Origin: Phyllobacteriaceae bacterium
Lineage (GTDB): Bacteria > Pseudomonadota > Alphaproteobacteria > Rhizobiales > Rhizobiaceae
DNA: 35,582 bases
Assembly (NCBI GenBank): GCA_023954255.1
Contig: JAMLIH010000027.1
Span: 1-35,582, forward strand
Reading direction: 5' to 3'
Positions 1-8,765 of the stretch are shown one piece after another. Positions within the stretch are counted from its first letter, which is position 1, and each line of letters starts with the position of its first letter. Under the pieces are notes generated by a model. It did not search any database. It saw only the letters and a list, made by a program, of their open reading frames with translations, and was not told the origin of the DNA. The translations under genes and the position numbers were made by a program.

Positions 1-801
1 GATGCGGTTCAGGTCGAAGCCGAGCGAGTTGATGACCGGGCCGAGCGCGTGGCGCGCCGGGTAGCGCCAGAGCAGCGTGGAGCCTGTGACGCCGCGCGCC
101 GAGGCCGCGGTGACGTAGAGCTTGCCGATCTCGTCGAGCATCAGCGCGCGCACGGTCTGCAGCGCGAAGGCGGTCGCCGACCAGCCGAGGATGAAGATCG
201 GCAGCCATGCATGCGAGAGAAAGTCGACGAATTTCGGCCATGACCAGGCCGCGTCGCGGAACTCCTTGGAGAACAGGCCGGTCAGTGAATCGCCGAACAC
301 CACGGTGGAGAACAGCATGATGATCAGCGCCAGCAGGAAGTTCGGCAGGGCAAGGCCGAGATAGGAGATCAGACGCAGCGTGTTGTTGGTGGCCGCGCTG
401 GTGGAACTGGCCGATATGATGCCTATGGGCACCGCTATGAGATAACTGAGTATGAGGGCGGCCAGACAGATGCCCAGGCTGATCCAGAACTTGTCGGCGA
501 GGAGCTGGTTGATGTTGAGGCGCAGGATACAGCTGTCGCCGAACTCGCCCTTGAAGAAAACATTGCCGACCCAGCTTCCCCAGCGCACCAGGAACGGACG
601 GTCAAGCCCGAGCCGTTTTTCCTCCGCCTGGATATCGGCGATGGAAATCTGCGAGCCTTGCGTGTTCTTGAATGCCAGGTAGCGCTCAGCGCAGGTACCC
701 GGAACCAGTTCCATCAGCGTGAAGACGATCAGTGAGACCGTCAGCAGCGTGATGATGGCCATGACGGCCCTGGTGAAGGCGAATTGAAGAAACTGCGCCA
801 T
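1..801 (-). CDS. ABC transporter permease, DppB/oligopeptide type (3' end outside window)
   Basis: Inner-membrane permease of a peptide/nickel-class ABC importer, partial. The reading frame starts at the ATG at 801 and stays open to base 1, giving 267 codons without a stop, so the C-terminus lies off the left edge. A first hydrophobic segment (about residues 8-28) is followed by a periplasmic region, then several membrane segments. Near the end is an EAA-like cytoplasmic loop (YVTAASARGVTGSTLLWRYP), the contact site for the ATPase. It lies 98 nt downstream of the solute-binding protein gene on the same strand, as usual for this transporter class. Family assignment is firm; substrate is not predictable. 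Confidence 0.88.
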   Translation of the reverse strand, partial: MAQFLQFAFTRAVMAIITLLTVSLIVFTLMELVPGTCAERYLAFKNTQGSQISIADIQAEEKRLGLDRPFLVRWGSWVGNVFFKGEFGDSCILRLNINQLLADKFWISLGICLAALILSYLIAVPIGIISASSTSAATNNTLRLISYLGLALPNFLLALIIMLFSTVVFGDSLTGLFSKEFRDAAWSWPKFVDFLSHAWLPIFILGWSATAFALQTVRALMLDEIGKLYVTAASARGVTGSTLLWRYPARHALGPVINSLGFDLNRI

Positions 802-845
802 CCCCGCCGGACTTCCCCTCTCTGGCTCCCCCCGGTTGGCTTATC

Positions 846-880
846 CCGTCCCGGCAGGCGCCAAGCACCGACCGGGACGG
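846..880 (-). promoter_or_regulatory. Intergenic hairpin between binding-protein and permease genes
   Basis: A perfect 9-bp inverted repeat, CCGTCCCGG at 846-854 and CCGGGACGG at 872-880, with a 17-nt loop, fills the gap between the solute-binding protein stop and the permease start. No U-run follows on the minus strand, so it does not look like a strong terminator. Such hairpins often stabilise or partly terminate the upstream binding-protein mRNA so that it outnumbers the permease. That role is inferred. Confidence 0.5.
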
Positions 881-899
881 AAGCGATGAGCCTAGCGGC

Positions 900-2939
900 T
901 TACTCGTCGAAATACCACTGCGGTCCGCGGTACGGATAGGTGCGGTAGTACTCGTAGGACGCCGTCTTGAACTCGGGGAAGTTCTTCAGGGCATTGCGGT
1001 GGTAGATCGGGTCGGGCGTGATCGCCGTGCCGATGAACAGCAGGTTGCCGGTCATGTTGGCCACCAGTTTCTCGCCGAGCGCCTTGAACGCGTCACTGCC
1101 GGCTTCGGCGGACTGGAAGGCGTTGATGTCGGCGATCAGCTCCTTGACGTATTCCGGCGGCTCGACGCCCTTGTCACCGTTGGAGTCGACCCACTCGGCC
1201 CACAGCATGCCGGTGCGGTGAGCGAAGTAGTTCTCGAACGGCGGCACCCACAGCTCGTTGTTGGCGAGGATGATGCCGAGCGGCTGGCCCTTCTCCCACA
1301 GGCCGACGTCGAGCTGGTTGGAGGACTGCGCCGAGCGGTACTCGTCCGGCGTGATCTCCTTGACCGCGGTCTTGATGCCGACATTCGACCAGTACTGGCC
1401 GATGAGCTCGACCACCTGTCCGGCGATGCCCTGGGTTGCGAACTGCAGGTTCAGCACCAGCGGCTTGCCACTTGGCAGGTCACGGAAGCCGTCACCGTCC
1501 TTGTCGACAACGCCCAGTCCGTCGAGAGCCGCCTTGGCGCCATCCGGATCATATTCGGTGGCGAAGGTCTTCCACTTCTCGTCGACGAAATCCGGCACCG
1601 GCGAGAAGCCGGTATATTGCTGGATCGTGCCTTCGCCGAAATAGGCGACCTGGTTCAGCTCCTCGCGGTTGATTGCAACCGACATCGCCTTGCGGAAGCC
1701 AAGATCACCGAAAATGGCACGCTTTTCCTCATCCGCCGATGTGACGTTGAAGGAAATGGCATGCATGGCGATCTTCGGTTTGAGCTGGATCGTGTAGCCG
1801 CCCTTCTCCTGGTTTTCCAGAAGCAATGGCGCATCGGAAAGCTGCAGCGACTGGGTTTTGTAGTCGGCCTCACCATTGACCAGTTTCAGCAGGCGCACCT
1901 GCTGGTCGTTGGCGAAGATCTCGTCCATCTCGTTGATGTACGGCAGCTGCTGGCCGGTCGTATCGACCATGAAGAAATACGGGTTGGCTACGAAGTGGCG
2001 GCCTTCCGTGGTTTCCTTGATGACGATGTGGCTCTCGAGGGTCGGTGCAGCGGCAAGCGGCAGCTTGGCAACGGTATCGGGGTGGTTGAGCATCGGCGTT
2101 GCCGTGTCCATCCAGTCCGAATTGCCGTAATAGGCCTTGATCGCATCATAGCCATCGGCAAAGCCGAGCTCCTGCGCGCGCTTGTCGGCATCCGGGTTTA
2201 CAGCCGGATGGAACTGGCCGAGGAAGTGCTTGGCCTGGAAGCCCTGACCATAGTGCGTGGCGAAGTGGGCCAGCAGGCCCGGCTTCGGCGCCGGGAGTTT
2301 GAAGACGACGGTCGTCTCGTCAGGCGTTTCAATCTGCATGCGTTCGCCGCCGACCAGTACGTAGTCCTTCGGTTTTTCGAAAACCTTCGGATCGAGGGCG
2401 AGGTTGTCGTACCAGAATTTCACGTCGGCGGAAGTAAAGGGCTGGCCGTCAGACCATTTGTGGCCCTTGCGCAAGAAGAAAGTCAGCTCGGTGAAGTCGC
2501 CGTTCCATTGCCAGCCCTTTGCGACATTGGGAACGATCGTCTGCAGGTCGTCGGAATAGCGCACGAGATTGACGTGGCGGGTGGACATGAAGTCGGACGT
2601 GCCGGCCTCGGTGGCATTGGACAGCGCGTCCAGCGTGCCGCCATACTTGCCCACGGAATCGTAAGGCGCAACGACAAGCGGCTCTTCGGGCAGGCGTTCC
2701 GCCAGCGACGGCAAAGCCGGATTGCCCTGGATCATGCCGTTGAATTTCTCGATATCAGGATTGGCCGAGAATTCCATTTTGCAGTTGGCTGCGCCCTCGA
2801 ACTCGGAGAGTTCGAATTGCTGCGGATATTTTCCGGCGGCAACACCGTTCATTTCGGCAACCGTCACAGCAGGACAGTTGGCGTTGGCAACGGTTTGCAG
2901 TGCGAACAACGCCACGCCGGACAACAAAAGTTTCTTCAT
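900..2939 (-). CDS. ABC transporter solute-binding protein, family 5 (DppA/OppA class)
   Basis: Periplasmic ligand-binding protein of the importer whose permease lies downstream. The start is chosen at 2939 because a GGAGG at 2946-2950 sits 6 nt upstream; an adjacent ATG at 2942 is only 3 nt away. The 679-aa product begins with a Sec signal peptide (MKKLLLSGVALFALQTVANA) and then a mature form starting near Asn-Cys. Family-5 features include the YxDxLxxxxPNVAKGW-like region and the segment with KWSDGQPFTSADVKFWYD. At about 680 aa it is longer than the typical 500-550 aa family member, like the larger oligosaccharide or peptide binders. The substrate is unknown. The reading frame can extend upstream to 3017, but without a matching ribosome site. 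Confidence 0.9.
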   Translation of the reverse strand: MKKLLLSGVALFALQTVANANCPAVTVAEMNGVAAGKYPQQFELSEFEGAANCKMEFSANPDIEKFNGMIQGNPALPSLAERLPEEPLVVAPYDSVGKYGGTLDALSNATEAGTSDFMSTRHVNLVRYSDDLQTIVPNVAKGWQWNGDFTELTFFLRKGHKWSDGQPFTSADVKFWYDNLALDPKVFEKPKDYVLVGGERMQIETPDETTVVFKLPAPKPGLLAHFATHYGQGFQAKHFLGQFHPAVNPDADKRAQELGFADGYDAIKAYYGNSDWMDTATPMLNHPDTVAKLPLAAAPTLESHIVIKETTEGRHFVANPYFFMVDTTGQQLPYINEMDEIFANDQQVRLLKLVNGEADYKTQSLQLSDAPLLLENQEKGGYTIQLKPKIAMHAISFNVTSADEEKRAIFGDLGFRKAMSVAINREELNQVAYFGEGTIQQYTGFSPVPDFVDEKWKTFATEYDPDGAKAALDGLGVVDKDGDGFRDLPSGKPLVLNLQFATQGIAGQVVELIGQYWSNVGIKTAVKEITPDEYRSAQSSNQLDVGLWEKGQPLGIILANNELWVPPFENYFAHRTGMLWAEWVDSNGDKGVEPPEYVKELIADINAFQSAEAGSDAFKALGEKLVANMTGNLLFIGTAITPDPIYHRNALKNFPEFKTASYEYYRTYPYRGPQWYFDE

Positions 2940-3564
2940 CATATACCTCCACATTGCGCCCCATGCACCTGCATTTCGGGCGAACCAACATTCCACCAAC
3001 GCCAACGGCGTTGGCACACAGTGGTCCGGTTTACTGTCTGGCCAAGTCTACCCGCGAAGTCCGGAAACGGCTTTCGCGGCTCTGCCCATAGACCAAGCCG
3101 CAGAAAGACTATTCCCTGCGGCAAAAATCCGTCAAGTGGCCAACGGGCAGGACTCTGCGGACCAGACAGGCAAGCCTGCCCGGCTTGCCCTGTTTGAGGC
3201 GCCGCAGAACTGACAACCGGCATTCCGTGAAGTTCTCCTCCTCCACAGCCCAAGATCGGGCACCCTGTCAGGATGCATGGCAATCCAGCCATCTGTAAAA
3301 TCGATAATTTGTATCGCTCTATCTGTCATAGTTATAGGCGAGACACGATCTTGCATATGGTTGGCCGGATTCCCTCGATGCGAGGGCGGGAGGAAAAACG
3401 CTTCATGCCGGAAAACGATCCGGTTGCTGGCCTGCATACGCCAACGCGTCCCGCGATCCGTTTCAGACTGCGTTTGCAGCCTGATACAAAACCGGCAGGA
3501 CTGCCAAGATGTGCCCTTTGCCGGTAACAGTTTTATGACGCGCCTGCAGGCAGCGGGCGCAGTG
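2940..3564. other. Intergenic region upstream of the transporter operon
   Basis: About 625 bp with no convincing gene. It should hold the promoter of the minus-strand transporter operon and the 3' flank of the minus-strand hydrolase gene. The only clear structure is an inverted repeat, GGCAAGCC at 3169-3176 and GGCTTGCC at 3182-3189, 5-nt loop, with a few further pairs outside it across a one-base bulge. It could be a hairpin in the operon leader. Short open frames here lack a ribosome site and coding character. Confidence 0.45.
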
Positions 3565-5067
3565 TCAGTTTCTGACGACGCCTTTCGCAGTCACCATCGT
3601 ATGGGAGAACCGGCCTTCGGCGTGGGTCATGCGGTGATCGAGCATGGCACGCGTCAGCCGCAAGATAACGTCCTGCGATCCCGGCTCACGGGAAATGTCC
3701 CGCGCCTCTCCCTCCCCGGCCATGTCGAACAGCAGCGGCGGCTGCCCGCCATTGAAGTGTACAAGATTGTAGCGGCCGTCGCGGATCACGGCGAGATTGC
3801 TCTGATCGCAGGAAAGTCCAAGCTCCCTTTGCGGCAGGCTCGGATGGAGCGGGTTGCCGAATTCCAGTTCCGAGTAGGAATAACGGCGCCAGTCGGCCGG
3901 AGTTTCTCCTTCGAGTAACGGCACCAGGCTCATGCCGTCCATCGTGTCGGGAATGTTCACGCCCATCATGTCGAGCAATGTCGGCGCGACATCGACAGAC
4001 TCGCTGGGCAGGTCGAGTGCTTTTCCGGCCAGGGCGTTTCGATCGGGATCGCGGATGATCAGCGGAACCCGAAAGGCCGCATCGTGATAACTGTGCTTTC
4101 CCCACAACCCGTAATCGCCGAGCATCTCCCCGTGATCGCCGCTGACCACCACGATGGTGTCCTCGTACAGCCCTGCAGATTTCAGCGCTTCCACGATGCG
4201 TCCGAAGTGGTGATCGACTTCGGCGGCAAGCCCGAGATAGATCGCCCGTATCATCGCAATGTTCTCGTCCGTCGGCTCCAGGTCGGGAAATCCGATCAGG
4301 GTGGAAGCGATCGGTTCCCTTGCCCGTGCCGGCGCGAGATAGGGATGCTCACTTTCGCCATCAGCACTCGTCTTTGCAGGCGGCAGGCCGGCCGGATCGA
4401 TCAGCCGGTTGTAGGGGTCGGGCGCGACGAAGGGCGGGTGCGGCCTGATATAGGTGACATGGCCGAACCATCCCCTGGGCCGGGCAAGCAAATCGCCGAT
4501 GACGCGGTCGGTCAGGAATGCCGTATCGCTGTCTTCTGCCCGGTAGAGTGCCGGACTGTCCGGCTTGTCGCCCACCGGACGAAAGATTTCGGGATAACCG
4601 GGAACCTTGTATCCCCTGGCTTCAAGATGGGCGCGCCAAGGCCAGCTTTCCTCCAGCCGCATTTCCAGCGCTTCCACGAAGCCGGGCATGACCTGCTCAT
4701 AGGAATGCAGCACCGGATCCCCGGCATCGAAGATGCGCGGGTCCATCGTGGTGTCGGTATAGCCGTAGAGCAGCGGAAGATAGCCGGCCTTGCGCGCTTC
4801 GCGTGCCAGGTTCGGCTTGTCGTGCGGCAGGGGCGTGCCGTTGCGGACCGAGCGATGGTTCATTGCATACTGCCCGGTCAGAAGCGAGGCGCGTGCCGGC
4901 CCGCAGGGGCTTGTCACCGACACATGATTGTTGAAGGTCACCGCCTCTGCCATGAAGCCGCGCAGGTTGGGCAGGGGCACGTGATTGCCGAACAAGCCGG
5001 CAAGGCAGTCCGCCCGGAACTGGTCGATAACGATGAAGAGGATGTTCTTTCGGTTCTTCACAGGCAT
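3565..5067 (-). CDS. Type I sulfatase superfamily hydrolase, phosphonate monoester hydrolase-like
   Basis: Alkaline-phosphatase-fold hydrolase of 500 aa. The sulfatase signature C-G-P-A-R lies at residues 55-59, with Cys55 the expected formylglycine precursor. Metal ligands are visible as Asp15 near the N-terminus and Asp311-His312 in a GDHGEMLGD motif; His210 lies in RPHPPF and Lys324 in WGKHSYHD. The whole pattern, including the MNHRSV block after the signature, matches rhizobial and Burkholderia phosphonate monoester hydrolases better than choline sulfatase. A phosphodiester, phosphonate monoester or sulfate ester are all possible substrates because this family is promiscuous. No signal peptide is seen, so it is probably cytoplasmic. 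It is divergent from the glycosyltransferase/sulfotransferase pair. Activation would need a formylglycine-generating enzyme elsewhere. Confidence 0.85.
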   Translation of the reverse strand: MPVKNRKNILFIVIDQFRADCLAGLFGNHVPLPNLRGFMAEAVTFNNHVSVTSPCGPARASLLTGQYAMNHRSVRNGTPLPHDKPNLAREARKAGYLPLLYGYTDTTMDPRIFDAGDPVLHSYEQVMPGFVEALEMRLEESWPWRAHLEARGYKVPGYPEIFRPVGDKPDSPALYRAEDSDTAFLTDRVIGDLLARPRGWFGHVTYIRPHPPFVAPDPYNRLIDPAGLPPAKTSADGESEHPYLAPARAREPIASTLIGFPDLEPTDENIAMIRAIYLGLAAEVDHHFGRIVEALKSAGLYEDTIVVVSGDHGEMLGDYGLWGKHSYHDAAFRVPLIIRDPDRNALAGKALDLPSESVDVAPTLLDMMGVNIPDTMDGMSLVPLLEGETPADWRRYSYSELEFGNPLHPSLPQRELGLSCDQSNLAVIRDGRYNLVHFNGGQPPLLFDMAGEGEARDISREPGSQDVILRLTRAMLDHRMTHAEGRFSHTMVTAKGVVRN

Positions 5068-5249
5068 GGTGCTCCGTGTTCAGAATGCTGCCGGCTGCGG
5101 AAACCGGCATGTAAGCTGCAGGCAGGTTTGCACTCAAGTATTTCCTTGCCTGTCACATCCTAAACTCCCCGCTGGCAGGAAACCCTTTCCATTGCCGCCT
5201 GTTGTCATCGGGTTGTCGCAAAATGCATTCAGTGCACTGCCATCCGGCA

Positions 5250-6044
5250 ATGGACATGGCGCGCATGATACCGTTCCTGCACATCGTCTGTTACAAATGG
5301 GGCACCGGTTATTCCGCCGGGGAGGTCAACATTCTGCGTGCAATGGTGCAGCGTCATCTGACCGTTCCCCATGTCTTCCACTGCATAACGGACGATGCTT
5401 CCGGCCTTGCCGAGGACATCAAGGTACATGACCTGCCGCGCAACCTGCCCGGCAACGGACCCAAGATATTCTCCTTTTCCGACGGCTTTCTCGGGCTTGG
5501 CCCGGAGGACTACATCGTCAGTCTCGATGTCGATCTGGTCATCGTTGGCAGTCTCGATTTTCTTGCCGAGCAGCCACAAGAGGATTTCATCATCACCCGC
5601 CACCCCAACCGAAGGGGCGACTACGTTCTGCACGGCGCGGTCTACCGGCTCCGTGCCGGCAGTCATCATCATATTTGGGACCGTTTCATCGCGAACCCCT
5701 ATGGCAATGCCAGCCGCTTTCCCGGCGTCAACGGCAACAGCTTCTCGGAACAGTTGTGGCTGGAAGACCAGATCGATCCGGAGGACTGGCGCTTCTTCCC
5801 GGACGGCAAGATCATTCTGTTCCGAACCGATTGCCGTGCCAAGGAACCGGCACGCCACATCAATCGCATTATCGGGCATGTAGGGCTCAGCATTCCCTCC
5901 GCCGGATGGGGCAAGGCCCGTCTGCCTGGCGCCGGCGAGGCAATCGTTTCCTTTGCCGGTCAGACCAAGCCACACAACGTGCTTTCCAGACCGCACAACC
6001 GCCTGCGCCACGCGCCCTTCGTTGCCGAGCACTGGCATCTTTGA
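5250..6044 (+). CDS. Putative GT-A-type glycosyltransferase
   Basis: A protein of about 264 aa. The N-terminus reads like a nucleotide-sugar fold (IPFLHIVCYKWG), and a D-V-D motif near residues 93-95 (SLDVDLVIVGSLD) resembles the metal-binding DxD of GT-A glycosyltransferases. A later block with an acidic/tryptophan-rich segment (EQLWLEDQIDPEDW) is typical of acceptor-side regions. The start is uncertain: in-frame ATGs lie at 5223, 5250, 5256 and 5265, and none has a strong ribosome site. The gene is followed after about 80 nt by a sulfotransferase on the same strand, which suggests sulfation of a glycan or glycolipid. Function is inferred from motif and neighbour only. Confidence 0.6.
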   Translation: MDMARMIPFLHIVCYKWGTGYSAGEVNILRAMVQRHLTVPHVFHCITDDASGLAEDIKVHDLPRNLPGNGPKIFSFSDGFLGLGPEDYIVSLDVDLVIVGSLDFLAEQPQEDFIITRHPNRRGDYVLHGAVYRLRAGSHHHIWDRFIANPYGNASRFPGVNGNSFSEQLWLEDQIDPEDWRFFPDGKIILFRTDCRAKEPARHINRIIGHVGLSIPSAGWGKARLPGAGEAIVSFAGQTKPHNVLSRPHNRLRHAPFVAEHWHL

Positions 6045-6122
6045 GACCGCTGCTGCGGCTAGGCGAAATTTCCGGTTGGGCAAACTCCGGGCTTCCATTA
6101 TTTCTCGGAAGCAGAATGGAGT

Positions 6123-7247
6123 TTGCTTTTGGCAACAGGGCTCAAACACCGCTGGAGTGTCAGCTTTACCTACATGACGGGCCTTCCCTTCGGCATGTGG
6201 ATGAAGCTTCTGGCCGAGAACGGGTACCGCATCTCACCGGCATATCTTCACCGGGCAGCCTTCATCACGCTGACAAGCCTGTACAATTCCGCCGCTGCAG
6301 GCATCGAACGCCTGCGCTTTGCAAAGGCGATCGAACAAGCCGAGATCGCTGAACCGCCGGTTTTCATTCTCGGTCACTGGCGCAGCGGTACCACGCTGCT
6401 GCACGACCTGCTTGCGCAGGACGACAGGCGGTTCAATTTCCCCAACACCTATCAGGTGGTCAATCCGCACACCTTCCTGACAACCGAACGCTTTGTGAGC
6501 CGGGCTTTTGCCTGGCTGCTGCCGGACAAGCGGCCAATGGACAACATGGCGCTGGACTTCCGCTCGCCACAGGAGGACGAGTTCGGTCCCCTGCTGATGT
6601 CGCTGAAGTCCCCCTATCTCAGCCTCTGTTTTCCGCAAAACGAGGCGCATTACGAAAAGTACCTCACCTTCCGGGAGGCAAGCATCGCTGACACGGCGGT
6701 ATGGAAGAATGCCATGCTTGCCTTCTGCAAAAAACTGAGCATCGGCGACAAGCGGGCACTGCTGCTGAAATCCCCGCCGCATACCGCCCGCATCAGGACC
6801 CTTCTTGAAATCTTTCCCGATGCGCGGTTCGTTCACATTCATCGCGATCCGTACCGGGTGTTTGTCTCCCAGCGGCACTTTCTGAATACGATGGGCTGGT
6901 ACACCTATCTGCAACGCCCCAGCCCCGAGCGCATCGACGAGGCCATTCTGGCGCGTTACGTGCGCATGTATGATGCCTTCTTTGACGACCTCGCGCTTAT
7001 ACCGGAAGGCAATTACTGCGAACTGCGCTTTGAAGAACTGGAAATAGACCCGGTCGGCCAGATCGGCAACATTTACGAAAAGCTGTCACTCGGCGATTTC
7101 GGACGGGTAAGGCCAAAACTCGAAGCCTATGCCGCCACGCTCACGAACTACCGCAAAAACGACTTTGACAAACTGGATGGGGAAACCCGGCGGAAGGTTC
7201 ATGCCAGCTGGCAGCGCAGCTTCGAGAAATGGCATTACCCCGCATAG
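6123..7247 (+). CDS. Sulfotransferase family protein (PAPS-dependent)
   Basis: Predicted to transfer sulfate from PAPS to a hydroxyl acceptor. The 5'-phosphosulfate loop is visible as GHWRSGTTLLHDLL near residues 83-96, and the 3'-phosphate-binding block as RFVHIHRDPYRVFVSQ in the second half of the protein. The order and spacing are as in bacterial Sulfotransfer_3 proteins of about 370-390 aa. The frame has a stop at 6060, so the start is either TTG at 6123 (374 aa) or ATG at 6174 (357 aa, MTGLPFGMW). Homologues usually keep residues before the LPFGxW block, which favours the longer form, but the ribosome site is weak. The acceptor is unknown; the adjacent glycosyltransferase points to a glycan or lipid. 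Confidence 0.82.
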   Translation: MLLATGLKHRWSVSFTYMTGLPFGMWMKLLAENGYRISPAYLHRAAFITLTSLYNSAAAGIERLRFAKAIEQAEIAEPPVFILGHWRSGTTLLHDLLAQDDRRFNFPNTYQVVNPHTFLTTERFVSRAFAWLLPDKRPMDNMALDFRSPQEDEFGPLLMSLKSPYLSLCFPQNEAHYEKYLTFREASIADTAVWKNAMLAFCKKLSIGDKRALLLKSPPHTARIRTLLEIFPDARFVHIHRDPYRVFVSQRHFLNTMGWYTYLQRPSPERIDEAILARYVRMYDAFFDDLALIPEGNYCELRFEELEIDPVGQIGNIYEKLSLGDFGRVRPKLEAYAATLTNYRKNDFDKLDGETRRKVHASWQRSFEKWHYPA

Positions 7248-7276
7248 ACGGTGACACGACCATCCTGGCTGGTTTT

Positions 7277-7543
7277 CTAGCCGCGCTTTCTGCTCGCCAT
7301 GACGGCCAGGACATCTTCATGGTCGAGTTTGCAGCATATGCGGTAAGCTTCCAGCAGGTCGGCACCCATCCTGCCTGACCGGTGGAAGTACATGGCCGCA
7401 CCATACCGAACCATGCCGGACCCGGGCATGCCCAGCCCGATTGTCAGGAGCGCATACTGACGGCGATCCTCATCATTGAGGAGTTCTGCTTCCGGCAGAA
7501 TAACCATCACTGCTTCGCGTCTTTTTGCCGAAGACCTGTACAT
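7277..7543 (-). CDS. Small hypothetical protein at the end of the demethylase operon
   Basis: An 88-aa frame starting with ATG at 7543, 10 nt after the stop of the GcvT-like gene and on the same strand. It ends near the convergent sulfotransferase gene. The sequence is soluble-looking, with a conserved-looking core of LNDEDRRQYALLTIGLG followed by a Gly/Met-rich stretch and a charged C-terminus. There is no signal peptide, membrane segment or family I recognise. Spacing argues for cotranslation with the operon; the start could also be the internal ATG at MVILPEAE. It could be a non-coding tail, so confidence is moderate. Confidence 0.45.
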   Translation of the reverse strand: MYRSSAKRREAVMVILPEAELLNDEDRRQYALLTIGLGMPGSGMVRYGAAMYFHRSGRMGADLLEAYRICCKLDHEDVLAVMASRKRG

Positions 7544-7553
7544 CTTCAAATTC

Positions 7554-8765
7554 TCAATAATCGCCCGGCGGTGTGGCGCTGCGCCGTTGGTGGACGAAGA
7601 AGGGCTTTTCAGCGATCCGGCATCGCTCCATGCGCCGCTGCCAGCGGATCTCCTTCTGCAGGTAGATTTCAACCCATAAATCCCCGCTTTCGGTTTCCCC
7701 GTAAGGTGCGTCGAGCCAGGCATAGGCGATGTTCTGCTTGCAGGTGGGCGACCACAGCGCCGAGGTCACCATCCCGACTTCCTTCTTCTTGCGGTGGTAG
7801 ACAAGGGCATTTGCCGCAGGCTTGTCCTTGCCCACTTCCATTTGCACCAGCCTGCGGCGCGGTGTTGAACCCGCTAGGCGAAGCAGGGCGCGGCGACCGT
7901 TGAAATGGGGCTTGTCAAAGGCAATCATGCGTTCCAATCCGAGTTCGAAAGGCGTGCTCGGGCGATCTGTCCTGAGTGCTGTTCGCGATGAAAGAAAGTC
8001 GGTTTTCGGCAGCAGGAAACCCGCCTCGATGCGAGCCATCTCGACGGCCTGATAGCCGATGACGCGCAGGCCCTGCTGCCCGCCTGCCCCGACCAGGTCA
8101 TCCCAGACCGCAACCGCATCCTGCGGCTTCATCCACAATTCGTAGCCGAGATCGCCGGTGAAGCCGGTGCGTGAAAGCTCCACCACCTTCCTGCCGATCC
8201 TCACCGCGGCAAAATCGAACGGCTTGAGCTGCTCCATCTCCTTCACAGCCAGTGCCCGCAACAGCGCTGCCGATGTCGGTCCCTGCAGGGCCAGTGCCGC
8301 CATCTCGCGGCTGACGTCCCGGATGGTTGCATCGAAGCCCCATGCCACATCTTCCAGCCATGCCAGTTGCGGTTCCTGGCAGCACAGGCGGAACCGGTCT
8401 TCAGCCAGCCGGAACACGGTACCGTCGTCAATGACGTTGCCGTCCTCGTCACACCAGATGACATAGGCAACGCGGCCGGGCTTGAGCTTCCGGATATCGC
8501 GGGTGACCAGCCGGTTGACGACAGCTTCGGCGTCGGCTCCCTCGATCGCGTATTTGCACATCGGCGAAATGTCGAACAAGGTCGACTGGTTGCGGATGGC
8601 AAAATACTCGAACTCAACGTTGTCGAGAACCGAAGGCGAGGCAAATCCCATCCAGTCCATCCAGCCATACTGGCTGTTGAGCGCCGCGATCCGTTCATGG
8701 AACGGGCCGGCCTCGAGCCCCACGGCGACCTGCGGATGCGGTGCTTTGGCGTTCTTGCGGGCCAT
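7554..8765 (-). CDS. GcvT-family aminomethyltransferase (predicted THF-dependent demethylase)
   Basis: A 403-aa member of the glycine-cleavage T-protein/DmdA/sarcosine-dehydrogenase C-domain family. These proteins pass a methyl or methylene group from a substrate to tetrahydrofolate. Family motifs are visible: DISPMCKYAIEG near the N-terminus (about residues 65-76), SRTGFTGDLGYEL in the middle, and the ARIEAGF block after it. There is no H-protein or P-protein gene nearby, so a stand-alone demethylase for an N-methyl (or S-methyl) compound is more likely than glycine cleavage. The ATG directly abuts the TGA of the upstream FAD oxidoreductase (TGAATG), indicating translational coupling. It belongs to the transcript driven from the palindrome at 11892. 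Confidence 0.88.
   Translation of the reverse strand: MARKNAKAPHPQVAVGLEAGPFHERIAALNSQYGWMDWMGFASPSVLDNVEFEYFAIRNQSTLFDISPMCKYAIEGADAEAVVNRLVTRDIRKLKPGRVAYVIWCDEDGNVIDDGTVFRLAEDRFRLCCQEPQLAWLEDVAWGFDATIRDVSREMAALALQGPTSAALLRALAVKEMEQLKPFDFAAVRIGRKVVELSRTGFTGDLGYELWMKPQDAVAVWDDLVGAGGQQGLRVIGYQAVEMARIEAGFLLPKTDFLSSRTALRTDRPSTPFELGLERMIAFDKPHFNGRRALLRLAGSTPRRRLVQMEVGKDKPAANALVYHRKKKEVGMVTSALWSPTCKQNIAYAWLDAPYGETESGDLWVEIYLQKEIRWQRRMERCRIAEKPFFVHQRRSATPPGDY

Noticed and set aside
999-3197. Long open frame on the plus strand opposite the solute-binding protein
   Set aside because: It is antisense to a clear family-5 binding protein with signal peptide and ribosome site; its composition is the usual GC-rich mirror of a coding strand and shows no family motif.
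4084-5163. Plus-strand open frame opposite the sulfatase-like gene
   Set aside because: Mirror frame of a strongly supported hydrolase; no ribosome site or motif.
5229-6149. Minus-strand frame of about 300 codons opposite the glycosyltransferase
   Set aside because: No domain is visible, while the plus-strand frame has a DxD-like motif and a same-strand neighbour, so the plus strand was preferred.
7248-7276. Terminator between sulfotransferase and the small ORF (GGCTG/TAGCC hairpin)
   Set aside because: Stem of only 5 bp with a G-T pair and no clean T-run; too weak to call.
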